Below, one piece after another: positions 29,780 to 36,734 of a stretch of DNA of 64,000 bases. Source of the stretch: Candidatus Rokuibacteriota bacterium (lineage in GTDB: Bacteria > Methylomirabilota > Methylomirabilia > Rokubacteriales > CSP1-6); contig JACPCW010000105.1 in the NCBI GenBank assembly GCA_016184365.1, positions 1-64,000 of the forward strand, given 5' to 3'. How positions within the stretch are numbered: position 1 is the first letter of the stretch; each line of letters opens with the position of its first letter. The translations under genes and the position numbers were made by a program. The notes beneath the pieces are model-generated. The model saw only the letters and a list, made by a program, of their open reading frames with translations, searched no databases and was not told the origin of the DNA.

Positions 29780-30946
29780 ATGAACTTTGCCCCACGGATG
29801 GGACGGCTCGGCACGGAATCGGCGTTCGAGGTGCTGGCGCGGGCGCGCGCGCTCGAGCGGCAGGGACGCGAGATCATCCACCTGGAGATCGGCGAGCCCG
29901 ATTTCGACACGCCGGCGCACATCAAGGATGCGGCCAAGCAGGCGCTCGACGCCAACGCGACGCACTACGGCCCGTCGGCCGGTCTGCCGGAGGTCCGCGA
30001 AGCGATCGCCAAGCACGTCGGCGAGACCCGGGGCATCGACGTCACGCCCGACGAGGTCGTCGTCACGCCCGGCGCGAAGCCGATCATGTTCTTCACCATC
30101 CTGGCGCTCACGGGCGCGGGCGACGAGGTCATCTACCCGAACCCCGGCTTTCCGATCTACGAGTCCGTCATCAACTTCGCGGGCGGTGTGCCCGTGCCGA
30201 TTCCGCTGCGCGAGGACACCGGGTTCGGCTTCGATCTCGATCTGCTCGCTTCGCGCGTCTCCCCGAAGACGAAGCTGATCATCATCAACTCGCCGCAGAA
30301 CCCGACCGGCGGCGTGCTCGAGCGGAGCCAGCTCGAGCGCATTGCCCGCATCGCCGTCGAGCGCCAGATCCCGGTGCTCGCCGACGAGATCTACCGCGAC
30401 TTCCTGTACGACGGCGAGTTCACGAGCATCACGGCCTTCCCGGGCATGAAGCCGCTGACCATCCTGCTCGACGGCTTCTCGAAGTCGTACGCGATGACGG
30501 GATGGCGGCTCGGCTACGGCGTGATGCCGGCCGTGCTGGCCGACCACGTGACCCGCCTGATGGTGAACTCGGCGTCGTGCACGGCGTCGTTCGTGCAGCT
30601 CGCCGGCATCGCCGCGCTGCAGGGCGATCGCACGCCCGTCGCCCGCATGGTGGCGGAGTTCAAGCGGCGCCGCGACCTGTTCGTCGACGGACTGAACGCG
30701 CTGCCGGGCGTCCGGTGTGCGAAGCCGCGTGGCGCGTTCTACGCCTTCCCGAACATCACCGGCACGCGGCGGTCGTCCTCGGACGTCGCCGAGCGGCTGA
30801 TGAACGACGCGGGCGTCGCGGCGCTGTCCGGCACGGCGTTCGGGGCGCACGGCGAGGGCTACCTGCGGTTCTCGTACGCGAACTCGGAGGCGAACCTCCG
30901 CAAGGCGCTCGACCGCATGCGCCCCGTGTTCGACGCCCTCCGCTGA
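29780..30946 (+). CDS. class I/II pyridoxal-phosphate aminotransferase
   Basis: A 388-residue fold-type I enzyme of the aspartate aminotransferase AT-I group. HLEIGEPDFDTPAHIKDAA, HYGPSAGLPEVREAI, INSPQNPTGGVL, VLADEIYRDFLYDG and the PLP lysine in GFSKSYAMTGWRLGYGV are present, with the substrate arginine in YLRFSYANSEANLRKAL. It moves an amino group from an amino acid to a 2-oxoacid; donor unknown. An AAGGAGA ribosome-binding site precedes the ATG, and TATACT at 29747-29752 may be its -10 box. Confidence 0.95.
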   Translation: MNFAPRMGRLGTESAFEVLARARALERQGREIIHLEIGEPDFDTPAHIKDAAKQALDANATHYGPSAGLPEVREAIAKHVGETRGIDVTPDEVVVTPGAKPIMFFTILALTGAGDEVIYPNPGFPIYESVINFAGGVPVPIPLREDTGFGFDLDLLASRVSPKTKLIIINSPQNPTGGVLERSQLERIARIAVERQIPVLADEIYRDFLYDGEFTSITAFPGMKPLTILLDGFSKSYAMTGWRLGYGVMPAVLADHVTRLMVNSASCTASFVQLAGIAALQGDRTPVARMVAEFKRRRDLFVDGLNALPGVRCAKPRGAFYAFPNITGTRRSSSDVAERLMNDAGVAALSGTAFGAHGEGYLRFSYANSEANLRKALDRMRPVFDALR

Positions 30947-30963
30947 GCCGCGCCGGCGCGATG

Positions 30964-31037
30964 TCGAGGAGCGCCCCGGGTTCCCCGGGGCGCTCCGAGC
31001 GCGGGGTGTGGGGGGCCATGTCGGGGCCCCCCACCTG
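30964..31037 (+). repeat. two-hairpin interspersed element, copy R2
   Basis: Best-preserved copy: GAGCGCCCCGG/CCGGGGCGCTC stem, linker CGAGCGCGGGGTG, second stem TGGGGGGCC/GGCCCCCCA with ATGTCGG loop, then CCTG directly followed by the ATG of the ThDP-like gene. Confidence 0.9.
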
Positions 31038-32474
31038 ATGACGTCCGTCGCGGACGTCACCATGGCCTTGCTGGCGCGCGCCGGCGCGCCGCTGCTCGTC
31101 GTCGCCGGTGAGGCGGCCGGCGCGGTCGGCGCGGCGGAGCGTCGCGGCCTGCCGATGCTTCGCGTGGCCACCGAGGCCGGCGCCGTCTTTGCCGCGGCGG
31201 CCGCCGCCGACATCGAGAGCGCTCCTGGAGCCGTCGTCATCGCCGGCGGCGATGCCGGCCGCATCGCCGCCGCTCTCGACGTCGCCCGGCGCGAACAGAT
31301 CCCGCTCGTCTGTCTGACGTCCGTGGACGATGCGCGCCTGACGGACGTCGCGAAGGCCACGCTCCACGTCGTCTCCGCCTCGGCGTCGCACTGGATCGCG
31401 CAGGCGCTTCGACTGTCGCTCGCGCGGCCGCGCGGCCCGGTGCACCTGGTCGTGCCGGACGAGCTGTGGACCGCGCCGACCGTGCCCGTCGCGACGGCGG
31501 TGCAGCGGGCGCCGTCGGCGGCGCCGGACACGCGCGAAGTCGCGCGCGCCGCGACGCTGATCCGCAGCGCCGTGCGGCCGGTCGTGATCGCGGGCGGCGA
31601 CGGGCGGGATGCCGCCGCCTGGATTCGCGCGTTCACGGAAGCGTTGGCGGCGCCGATCGTCACGACGTGGAAGGGCCGCGGCGTCGTCGCCGACCCGCAT
31701 CCGCTCTGCTTCGGGCTGGCGACGAGCGGCGGCGGGCGTCGGGTCCTCGCGCGCGCCGATCTCGTCATCGCGCTCGGATTGACCGCCGTGGACCTCGTCG
31801 ATTTCGCCGCCCGCGCGCCGGTGCTGCTCGTCGGAGTCGGCCTCGAGCCCGACGCGCTGCTGAAGCCCGCGCTATCGATCGCGACGGACGTCGGCACGCT
31901 GCTCGCGGAGCTGGCGCCGCGTCTCGGCGGCGCACGCGCCGACTGGGACGTCGCCGAGCTCGATCGCTGGAAGCGTGCGACGGACACGCGGTCCGGCGTC
32001 ACCGCGGATCTGGATCCGGCGCGTGTCGTGGCCATCGCGCGCGAAGCGATGCCGGCGGGCACGATCGCCGCGTTCGATTCGGCGCTGCGCGACGCCGCCG
32101 CCGGGTGGGATTGCGTCGCGCCGGGCGACCTCGTGGTGACGGCGCGCGCCGAGGCTCGCGGATTCGCGGTGCCCGCCGCGATCGCGGCGGCGTCGCTGCG
32201 GCGCGACGCCGTCGCGCTCGCATTCACGGACGTCGCGGGGTTCGGCGCAGCCGCCGGAGAGCTCGCGACGGCGGCCCGGGTCGGCGCTGCGATCGGTGTC
32301 ATCGTCGTCGGCGACGACGACACCGCGCGCGCCGCGATCGCCGTGCCGCCCGGCGTGTCCCACGTTCGCGCCGCGACGTCGACGTCGCTCGCGATCGAGC
32401 TCGGGCGCGTGCTCGGCGAACGGCGACCGCTCGTCGTGGATGCGACCGCGAGCGCTGCGACGCGACCGGTATGA
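31038..32474 (+). CDS. degenerate thiamine-diphosphate-dependent enzyme (acetolactate-synthase-like)
   Basis: A 478-residue protein of the ThDP decarboxylase fold. The pyrimidine domain keeps the catalytic glutamate position in ATEAGAVFAAAAAAD. The middle domain has IAGGDGRDAAAWIRAF and APIVTTWKGRGVV. In the C-terminal domain the GDG...NN cofactor motif is replaced by FTDVAGFGAAAGELATAARV ending VVGDDDT, and the chain is about 60 residues shorter than usual. It may have lost cofactor binding or be a subunit needing a partner. The ATG follows element R2 immediately. Confidence 0.75.
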   Translation: MTSVADVTMALLARAGAPLLVVAGEAAGAVGAAERRGLPMLRVATEAGAVFAAAAAADIESAPGAVVIAGGDAGRIAAALDVARREQIPLVCLTSVDDARLTDVAKATLHVVSASASHWIAQALRLSLARPRGPVHLVVPDELWTAPTVPVATAVQRAPSAAPDTREVARAATLIRSAVRPVVIAGGDGRDAAAWIRAFTEALAAPIVTTWKGRGVVADPHPLCFGLATSGGGRRVLARADLVIALGLTAVDLVDFAARAPVLLVGVGLEPDALLKPALSIATDVGTLLAELAPRLGGARADWDVAELDRWKRATDTRSGVTADLDPARVVAIAREAMPAGTIAAFDSALRDAAAGWDCVAPGDLVVTARAEARGFAVPAAIAAASLRRDAVALAFTDVAGFGAAAGELATAARVGAAIGVIVVGDDDTARAAIAVPPGVSHVRAATSTSLAIELGRVLGERRPLVVDATASAATRPV

Positions 32475-32486
32475 CGCGACCGGTAT
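32459..32486 (+). repeat. 14-bp tandem duplication at gene boundary
   Basis: GACGCGACCGGTAT occurs twice in a row (32459-32472, 32473-32486), spanning the stop of the ThDP-like gene and leading into TATAAT at 32484-32489. Confidence 0.85.
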
Positions 32487-32489
32487 AAT
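32484..32489 (+). promoter_or_regulatory. consensus -10 box of first selenoprotein gene (leaderless)
   Basis: A perfect TATAAT, 6 bases before the ATG at 32496, so the mRNA should start at the start codon. No clear -35 element. Confidence 0.55.
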
Positions 32490-32495
32490 GACGCC

Positions 32496-33155
32496 ATGCC
32501 CCTCCTGACCGACCGCGATCGCGAAGCCGTCCGCACGGAACTGGCCAAGATGCGTGGCCCGGTGAAGCTCGTCGTCTTTTCGCAGGCGCTCTCGTCCACC
32601 GCGGATCTGTGCCAGCAGAACGAGGCGCTCGTCCGCGAGGTCGCCGAGCTCTCCGACCAGGTGACGGTCGAAGTGCTGAACCTCGCGATCGACCGCGACC
32701 GCGCCGCGGTGTACGGCGTCGCCGACGTGCCGGCGATCGTCGTGGAGGGGGCGCGGGATTACGGCATCCGCTTCCTCGGCATCCCGTCCGGCTACGAGTT
32801 CTCGAACCTCATCGACTCGATGATCGTCGCCTCGTCCGGCGAGGCGTCGCTCTCCGACGCGACGAAGGCGTCGCTGCAGGCGCTCGAGACCGACATCGAC
32901 ATCAAGGTGTTCTCGACACCCACCTGACCGTACTGTCCCCGGGCCGTGCGCCTGGCACAGCACATGGCGGTCGCGTCGGATCGCGTGCGCGCGACCGCGA
33001 TCGAGGCCACCGAGTTCCCCGAGATGTCGCGGTCGTATCGCGTGCAGGCCGTGCCGAAGATCGTGATCAACGAGCGCGTCCAGTTCGAAGGCGCGCTGCC
33101 CGAGGCGCAGTTCCTCGACGCCGTGCTCCGCGCCGCCGGCTCCGGCTCGAGCTGA
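32496..33155 (+). CDS. selenocysteine-containing glutaredoxin-like protein disulfide oxidoreductase
   Basis: Read through the in-frame TGA at 32925-32927 as selenocysteine, this is a 219-residue two-thioredoxin-fold protein of the PDO/glutaredoxin-like type. The N-terminal fold has lost its CxxC (VFSQALSSTADLCQQ) but keeps GVADVPAIVV and DYGIRFLGIPSGYEF. The C-terminal fold reads KVFSTPT-U-PYCPRAVRLA, with U144 in place of the first catalytic Cys of CPYC, then the cis-proline loop QAVPKIVINE. Homology continues without interruption to TGA at 33153. A SECIS-like hairpin follows the UGA. There is no signal peptide, so it is cytoplasmic: thiol-disulfide exchange. A conventional call would stop at 32927. 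Confidence 0.87.
32939..32955 (+). promoter_or_regulatory. bacterial SECIS-like hairpin (glutaredoxin-like gene)
   Basis: Stem CCGGGC/GCCUGG (one G-U pair) closing a CGUGC loop; the loop starts 17 nt after the UGA and has G-U at its second and third positions, as in the SelB-binding bacterial SECIS model. Confidence 0.65.
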
Positions 33156-33178
33156 AGGCGCGTGAACAACGCGCGTCG

Positions 33179-33236
33179 TCGAGGAGCGCTCCGGCTGCGC
33201 CGGGGGGCTTGGGGGGCGCCCGGAGCCCCCCATCTC
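33179..33236 (+). repeat. two-hairpin interspersed element, copy R3 (short variant)
   Basis: TCGAGGAGCGCTCCGGC start, linker, second hairpin GGGGGC/GCCCCC with GCCCGGA loop, ending CATCTC directly before the GTG start of the peroxiredoxin. Shorter and more diverged than the other copies. Confidence 0.8.
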
Positions 33237-33776
33237 GTGAGATCGCGCCGCGCCGCGCTCGTCGCGCTCGCGTTGCTCGCCCTCGTCGCGCCGGCGCTCG
33301 CCGCCGATCGCGACACGCCGCTCGCGGTCGGCGACCGCGCGCCGGTCCTGGAGCTCGGCGACCAGCATGGCGCGGTCTTCCGCCTCGCCGACGCCCTCGC
33401 CGCCAACCGCTACGTCGTCCTCGCGTTCTACCCCAAGGCGTTTACCGGCGGTTGAACGCGCGAGTTCTCCCAGTTCCGGGAGGATGCCGCGAAGTACCGC
33501 GCGCTCGGCGCCGAGGTCGTCGGCATCTCGGCCGACGCGCCGGATCGGAATCTCGCCTGGACGCGTGAGCTGAAGCTGCCGTTCCGGCTGCTGTCGGACC
33601 GCGACGGCACGGCCGGCCGGCGGTTCGGCGTGTGGGACGATCTCTGGCGCATCGAGCGCCGCACCACGTTCATCCTCGACGCCGGCGGCGTCGTCCGCTA
33701 CGTCGAGGCCGGCAGCGCGGCGATCGACACCAACCGCGCGCTCGATGCCCTCGGCACGCTCGCGCGCGCGAAGTAA
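33237..33776 (+). CDS. secreted peroxiredoxin with selenocysteine as peroxidatic residue
   Basis: 179 residues if TGA at 33453-33455 is selenocysteine. A signal peptide (about 1-23, MRSRRAALVALALLALVAPA ending ALA) precedes AVGDRAPVLELGDQHG, VLAFYPKAFTGG-U-TREFSQ and GISADAPDRNLAWTRELKLP, FRLLSDRDGTAGRRFGV and RRTTFILDAGGVVRYV. U73 occupies exactly the peroxidatic cysteine of the AhpC/BCP motif (FTxGCT). It should reduce peroxides outside the cytoplasm. The GTG start follows element R3 directly. The 3' end overlaps the cyclotransferase gene. Known Sec-peroxiredoxins exist in bacteria, so the reading is plausible. Confidence 0.88.
33464..33485 (+). promoter_or_regulatory. bacterial SECIS-like hairpin (peroxiredoxin gene)
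   Basis: An 8-bp stem GUUCUCCC/GGGAGGAU with an AGUUCC loop; the loop starts 16 nt after the UGA and carries G-U at its second and third positions. Confidence 0.7.
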
Positions 33777-34143
33777 GCGCGCGCCGGCCTGGCTCTTCGT
33801 CTACGGCACCCTCATGCGTGGCGAGCCGCTGTACCACGTGTTGCGCGGCGTGGCGCGCTTCGAAGGCGAAGGCCGCGCGCGCGGGACGCTCGTGAGCTTC
33901 GGCGACTATCCGGGCCTGCTCGAGGGCGACGGCTGGGTGCGCGGCGAAGTGTACGCGCTCGACGATCCCGATCTCCTGCCCATCGTGGATCGCGAAGAGG
34001 AGGAGTACAATTTCGTTCGCCGCCGCACGGACGTCGCGATGCTCGACGGCCGGCGCGTGCGGGCATGGGTCTACCAATATTCCGGACCGCGCGCTTCCAG
34101 CACACTCATCCCCGGAGGCGACTGGAGGAATCGATGCCGCTGA
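33745..34143 (+). CDS. gamma-glutamylcyclotransferase-family protein
   Basis: A 132-residue protein with the family motif FVYGTLMRGEPLYHVL near the N-terminus, GEVYALDDPDLLPIVDREEE carrying the acidic catalytic region, and VYQYSG near the end. Family enzymes release 5-oxoproline from gamma-glutamyl amines. ATG at 33745 overlaps the peroxiredoxin by 32 bases; a later internal start is possible because the first about 13 residues are basic and unconserved. Overlaps the aminotransferase start by 10 bases. Confidence 0.85.
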   Translation: MPSARSRARSKRAPAWLFVYGTLMRGEPLYHVLRGVARFEGEGRARGTLVSFGDYPGLLEGDGWVRGEVYALDDPDLLPIVDREEEEYNFVRRRTDVAMLDGRRVRAWVYQYSGPRASSTLIPGGDWRNRCR

Positions 34144-35516
34144 CCGCCGCCGAACTCGTGAAGGCCGACCAGGATCACCTCATTCACCCGCTGCACCATC
34201 CGATCGACAACGCCGAGCCCGTCATCTACGTGAAGGGCCGCGGCTCGATCGTCACCGACATCGGCGGGAGGGACTACATCGACGGGCTGTCAGGGCTGTG
34301 GAACGTGAACGTCGGGCACGGCCGGACGGAGCTCGCCGACGCCGCCGCGGCGCAGATCCGGGAGATCGCGTACTTCTCCGGCTACGTCGGCTCGTCGAGC
34401 GTGCCGGCGATCTCGCTCGCGAACCGGCTGATCGAGCTCGCCTACGACAACATGTACGGCGTGTTCTTCACGTCCGGCGGCGCCGAGTCGAACGAGTCGG
34501 CGTTCAAGACCGCGCGCTTCTACTGGAAGGCGCTCGGCAAGCCCGACAAGGTGAAGGTCATCGCGCGCCAGAACGCGTATCACGGCGTGACGCTGCAGGC
34601 GATGAGCGCGACGGGCATGGCGGCGTACTGGAAGATGTTCGAGCCGCGCGTGCCGGGCTTCGTCCACATTCCGACCTGCTATCCGTACCGGCAGCAGGGC
34701 GCGAAGCCGGGTGAGACCGCGGGCCAGACGGCCGCGCGGCTGCTCGAGGAAGCGATCGTCCGCGAGGGCGCGGACACCGTGGCGGCGTTCATCGCCGAGC
34801 CGATCCACGGCGGCGGCGGCGTGCTGTATCCGACCGACGACTACTTCCCGCTCGTGCGCGCGGTCTGCACGAAGCACGACGTGCTCTTCATCGCGGACGA
34901 GGTGATTACTGGCTTTTGTCGGACAGGACAATGGTTTGCGCTGACTCACTGGAATGTGAAGCCCGATATCATGTCGTTCGCGAAGGGCGTGACGTCCGGC
35001 TACCTGCCGCTCGGCGGCATCATGGTCACGAAGGCGATCAAGGACGCGATGGACAACGTGAAGCCCGAGGACCGGTGGATGCACGCGTACACCTACTCGG
35101 GGCATCCGACGTGCTGCGCGGTCGCGCTGAAGAACCTCGAGATCATGGAGCGCGAGCGTCTCTGGGAGAACGCGGCGAAGATGGGCACGCGGCTGCACGA
35201 CGGGCTGAAGGCCGCGTTCGGCGGTCATCCGAACGCCGGGGACGTCCGCGGCGGCAAGGGCCTGCTCGCCGCCGTCGAGCTCGTCGAGGACAAGGCCACC
35301 AAGGCGAACTTCGCGGGCGACCGCAAGATCGGCCCGCGCGTGCAGGCCGAGATGGCCAAGCGCGGCCTCATGACGCGCGTGCGTCCCGCGTCCGGCGCGC
35401 ATCCGGCGAACGGCGACCAGATCTTCTTCGCGCCGCCGCTCGTCGTGACCGGCGAGGAGATCGATCGGATCGTCGGCACCGCGCGCGATGCCGTGAAGGC
35501 GGTGCTCGGCACGTAA
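34134..35516 (+). CDS. class III (omega) aminotransferase
   Basis: A 460-residue PLP enzyme: GSIVTDIGGRDYIDGLSGLW, FFTSGGAESNESAFKTARFY, AYHGVTLQAMSATGM, AFIAEPIHGGGGVLYP, FIADEVITGFCRTGQWF, and the PLP lysine in MSFAKGVTSGYLPLGG. Members convert omega-amino acids or amines using pyruvate or 2-oxoglutarate. Between about 34905 and 34975 the codons become AT-rich (ATT, ACT, TTT, TGT, CAA, AAT) in otherwise GC-saturated sequence. ATG at 34134 has GGAGGAATCG upstream. Confidence 0.94.
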   Translation: MPLTAAELVKADQDHLIHPLHHPIDNAEPVIYVKGRGSIVTDIGGRDYIDGLSGLWNVNVGHGRTELADAAAAQIREIAYFSGYVGSSSVPAISLANRLIELAYDNMYGVFFTSGGAESNESAFKTARFYWKALGKPDKVKVIARQNAYHGVTLQAMSATGMAAYWKMFEPRVPGFVHIPTCYPYRQQGAKPGETAGQTAARLLEEAIVREGADTVAAFIAEPIHGGGGVLYPTDDYFPLVRAVCTKHDVLFIADEVITGFCRTGQWFALTHWNVKPDIMSFAKGVTSGYLPLGGIMVTKAIKDAMDNVKPEDRWMHAYTYSGHPTCCAVALKNLEIMERERLWENAAKMGTRLHDGLKAAFGGHPNAGDVRGGKGLLAAVELVEDKATKANFAGDRKIGPRVQAEMAKRGLMTRVRPASGAHPANGDQIFFAPPLVVTGEEIDRIVGTARDAVKAVLGT

Positions 35517-35528
35517 GCCGCGGCGCAC

Positions 35529-35717
35529 GTGAAGCTCATCACCGCGCATCGCATCCTGATCGGCGCGGCGATCGCGTTCTTCCTGTTCTATGCCGTCGTC
35601 GCCGTCGTGCACGGGCGCCCCGGGGCGCTCGTGCAGGCGGCGATCGCCGTCGCGATTGCGATCGGTCTCGGGATCTATTACCGGAGGCTGCGCCGCCGCT
35701 GGGGCCCACGGCCCTGA
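35529..35717 (+). CDS. small two-helix membrane protein
   Basis: A 62-residue protein: ILIGAAIAFFLFYAVVAVVH and AIAVAIAIGLGIYYRR form two membrane helices with a basic C-terminus. GTG start at 35529, 12 bases after the aminotransferase. Its TGA overlaps the DCC oxidoreductase start (CTGA). Function unknown. Confidence 0.6.
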   Translation: MKLITAHRILIGAAIAFFLFYAVVAVVHGRPGALVQAAIAVAIAIGLGIYYRRLRRRWGPRP

Positions 35718-36097
35718 GACCTGACCGCAACGCGCCCGCCGTCCTCATCTACGACGCCGACTGTTCGATGTGCCGCGCGAGCGCCATGTGGCTCATGCGC
35801 CGCGCGCTCTCGCAGGGCTCGCTCGAGATCCTGCCGTGCCGGTCCGCGCCGCGGCGCGCGCGGTTTCCCGCCATCAGCGAGGAGGCGTGCCTCACCGCGA
35901 TGCATCTCGTCGTCCCCGACGGCCGGGTCCTCGTGGGCGGCGACGCCGTCCCGGAGATCCTGCGCCGCGTCCGCGGGTGGGGGTGGGTCGCCGCGCTGTT
36001 CTCGCTGCCGGGCGCGCGGCCGATCGCGCGCCGGGTCTACGCGTGGATCGCCCGCAACCGCATGCGCCTCTCGTGCGCGATCGGCGGCGAGGAATGA
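35714..36097 (+). CDS. DCC-family thiol-disulfide oxidoreductase
   Basis: About 127 residues with the family motif VLIYDADCSMCRASAMWLMR (DxDCxxC), LEILPCRSAP, and AMHLVVPDGRVLVGGDAV before a terminal hydrophobic helix. Such proteins are thioredoxin-fold redox proteins of poorly known role. No ATG precedes the motif; CTG at 35714, overlapping the upstream TGA, is the likely start. It is near the two Sec redox genes but separated by the aminotransferase. Confidence 0.8.
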   Translation: MRPDRNAPAVLIYDADCSMCRASAMWLMRRALSQGSLEILPCRSAPRRARFPAISEEACLTAMHLVVPDGRVLVGGDAVPEILRRVRGWGWVAALFSLPGARPIARRVYAWIARNRMRLSCAIGGEE

Positions 36098-36122
36098 CCC
36101 GCCGGTAGAGCCTGCCGGAGAT

Positions 36123-36193
36123 TCGAGGCGTGCCACGGCTTTGCCGGGGCGCGCCGAGCGTCTGGGGGTCTGGGGGCCATTTCGGGGCCCCCA
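36123..36193 (+). repeat. two-hairpin interspersed element, copy R4
   Basis: TCGAGG start, first hairpin built on GGCGTGCC...GGGGCGCGCC, second hairpin TGGGGGCC/GGCCCCCA with an ATTTCGG loop. Its right end is 7 bases from the stop codon of the minus-strand cNMP gene. Confidence 0.85.
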
Positions 36194-36200
36194 GTTCCAA

Positions 36201-36731
36201 CTAGAAGCTCCACTCGGTGAAGAGCTTCGCGCGGAGCGCGGCCAGCTCGCCGACGGGCGCCGACCCGGTCGCCTCGGACGCGCCGAGCGCGAGGATCTTC
36301 TGATCCATGATCTCGACCCGCCGTGCCAGCACGTCGGCGATCGCCGCGATGAGCTTGTAGGCGGCGAGACGCTCGGCCTCGAGCATCCGCGCGAACTGCG
36401 TCTTCGTCAGCAGGTGCAGCTCGCAGTCCGAGACGGCCCGCACCGTGGCGGAGCGCGGATGGTCCGTGATGAGCCCCATCTCGCCGACGACCGTCGGACC
36501 TTTCAGCGTCACGAGGACCTTCGCCGTGCCGTCGCCCGCCTGCTTCGACACGTCCGCCGACCCGCGGAGCAGGATGAACAGCCCGTTCGATTTCTCGCCC
36601 TCGCGGAACACGAGGTCGCCGGCCGGCAGCGAGACGGGCACCGTCGCTGAAATCAGCTCCATGGCCTGGTCGCCGGTGAGCGTCGGACACAGCACGGTGC
36701 GGAAGGTCTTCACGAGCTCGGAGCTGGTCAT
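36201..36731 (-). CDS. cyclic-nucleotide-binding domain protein
   Basis: A 176-residue protein with one Crp/PKA-type cNMP domain: VSLPAGDLVFREGEKSNGLF, ILLRGSADVSKQ, VGEMGLITDHPRSATVRAVS (phosphate-binding cassette). It ends in a helix (LAAYKLIAAIADVLARRVEI) instead of a DNA-binding domain, so it is a sensor without obvious output. Four bases downstream of glutamate dehydrogenase on the same strand, which hints at regulation of that pathway. Confidence 0.85.
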   Translation of the reverse strand: MTSSELVKTFRTVLCPTLTGDQAMELISATVPVSLPAGDLVFREGEKSNGLFILLRGSADVSKQAGDGTAKVLVTLKGPTVVGEMGLITDHPRSATVRAVSDCELHLLTKTQFARMLEAERLAAYKLIAAIADVLARRVEIMDQKILALGASEATGSAPVGELAALRAKLFTEWSF

Positions 36732-36734
36732 TCC

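Noticed and set aside
28633-31040. Apparent conserved peptide MGGHFGAPHLM / WGAMSGPPT at several gene ends and starts
   Set aside because: It is the translation of the second hairpin of the interspersed element, not a shared protein domain; the DNA palindrome explains it.
33162-33455. Short protein ending at FYPKAFTGG as a complete gene
   Set aside because: Peroxiredoxin homology continues in the same frame past the TGA to a TAA, with a SECIS-like hairpin, so it is not a real end.
33453-33455. Peroxiredoxin as a pseudogene caused by a nonsense mutation
   Set aside because: Possible in principle, but the frame is otherwise intact, the UGA is exactly at the catalytic residue, and two other redox genes show the same pattern with matching hairpins.
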